Below, in pieces: positions 44,628 through 45,090 of a stretch of 45,090 nt of DNA (its first letter is position 1; every line of letters begins with the position of its first letter). The notes beneath the pieces are model-generated. The model was not told where the DNA came from, made no database searches, and saw only the letters and a list, made by a program, of their open reading frames with translations. A program made the position numbers and the translations under genes. Origin of the DNA: Candidatus Rokuibacteriota bacterium (GTDB lineage: Bacteria > Methylomirabilota > Methylomirabilia > Rokubacteriales > CSP1-6); NCBI GenBank assembly GCA_016193045.1, contig JACPSW010000026.1, positions 1 to 45,090 of the forward strand. Direction: 5' to 3'.

Positions 44628-45090
44628 CGAGCAGGCTCGCGTACACGGCCTCGACGGCCTCCACGTGGCGGCCGAGGCTGAACTCGGACTCGACGCGCCG
44701 GCGGCCGGCGGCGCCCAGCCGGCTCGCCAGGGCCCGGTCCTGGATCAGGGTGACCACCGCGGCCGCCATCGCTTCGGGATCCGCGGGCGGCACGAGGAGA
44801 CCGGTCTCGCCGTGACGGACGATCTCCGGGACTCCGCCGGCGTCGGTCGCCACGACCGCTTTCGCCATGGCCATGGCCTCGAGGAGAACGCGGCCGAAGT
44901 GCTCGCCGAGCGACGGCAGCACGAAGAGATCGAAGAGCGCGAGGTGGTCGGCCACCCGCTCCTGCCAGCCGGCGAAGTAGACCGCCTCTTCCAGGCCGAG
45001 ACGCCGGCACTGGGCCTCCAGCTCACCCCTGAGCTCGCCGTCTCCCACGAGGATCCAGCGAGCCTCCGGGATCTTCTGCCGGACCAGGCG
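44605..45090 (-). CDS. GT4-family glycosyltransferase (5' part missing at window edge)
   Basis: Only the donor-side half (161 residues) of a GT4 glycosyltransferase is inside the window. It begins in frame at base 45090 (RLVRQKIPEARWILVGDG) and contains YFAGWQERVADHLALFDLFVLPSLGEHFGRVLLEAMAMAKAVVATDAGG with the catalytic Glu pair, then IVRHGETGLLVPP. The N-terminal acceptor domain and start codon lie beyond the edge; the internal methionine within reach is not the true start. It is the fourth GT4 gene of the run. Confidence 0.9.
   Translation of the reverse strand, partial: RLVRQKIPEARWILVGDGELRGELEAQCRRLGLEEAVYFAGWQERVADHLALFDLFVLPSLGEHFGRVLLEAMAMAKAVVATDAGGVPEIVRHGETGLLVPPADPEAMAAAVVTLIQDRALASRLGAAGRRRVESEFSLGRHVEAVEAVYASLLDATGDRL

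Overview
The window is a dense, very GC-rich bacterial chromosome segment made almost entirely of housekeeping and envelope genes. Nearly everything lies on the minus strand; the one clear plus-strand gene is glnS (12536-14209). Neighbouring genes usually overlap by a few bases (ATGA, GTGA, TGATG), so long co-transcribed and translationally coupled runs are likely. LptD shows a diderm (Gram-negative type) envelope. RNase J, a GlnB/GlnE pair, GlgA, a real glutaminyl-tRNA synthetase, an archaeal-style nicotinate phosphoribosyltransferase and a decaprenyl-phosphate-phosphoribosyltransferase-like UbiA protein together suggest a deep-branching lineage. Methylomirabilota/Rokubacteria is my best guess, but this is inference from style and gene mix, not a database result.

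Layout, left to right (transcription mostly right to left). 1-12411: ftsK (cut by the window edge), rnj, rsmA, coaE, polA, glnE, glnB, glgA. This run starts from a recognisable sigma70-type promoter in front of glgA at 12440-12469. 12536-14209: glnS on the plus strand, divergent from glgA. 14215-19030: a Na/Pi cotransporter-PhoU protein, a histidine phosphatase, gltX and a DUF362 protein. 19087-24590: a UbiA-family prenyl transferase, a nucleotide-sugar dehydrogenase, a DegT aminotransferase and lptD, all envelope and glycan functions. 24609-31830: folC, accD, trpA, trpB, trpF, trpC and pncB, read from a good promoter at 31867-31895. 31831-32084: a non-coding gap holding a probable fragment of a fumarylacetoacetate-hydrolase-type gene and a GC-rich palindromic repeat. 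32085-45090: galU, an MscS channel, a DUF2062 protein, a WecA-type initiating transferase, a second DegT aminotransferase, a PIG-L deacetylase, a WbqC-like protein, a membrane PHP protein, four GT4 glycosyltransferases (the last cut by the edge) and two zinc-ribbon methyltransferases.

How it works together: the right-hand 13 kb reads as a surface-polysaccharide locus. GalU supplies UDP-glucose, the WecA-like enzyme loads the lipid carrier, the GT4 enzymes extend the chain, and the aminotransferase, deacetylase, methyltransferase, WbqC and PHP proteins modify or process it. The dehydrogenase/aminotransferase pair at 19983-22419 could supply amino-uronic acid sugars to the same or another glycan. 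I see no CRISPR array, prophage, transposase, tRNA or rRNA. The least ordinary items are a small GC-rich palindrome family that intrudes into coding sequence (polA 5' end, trpB 3' end), a PHP-domain protein whose predicted topology puts both domain halves in the periplasm, and several genes with altered ends (polA, the Na/Pi transporter, the hydrolase remnant).
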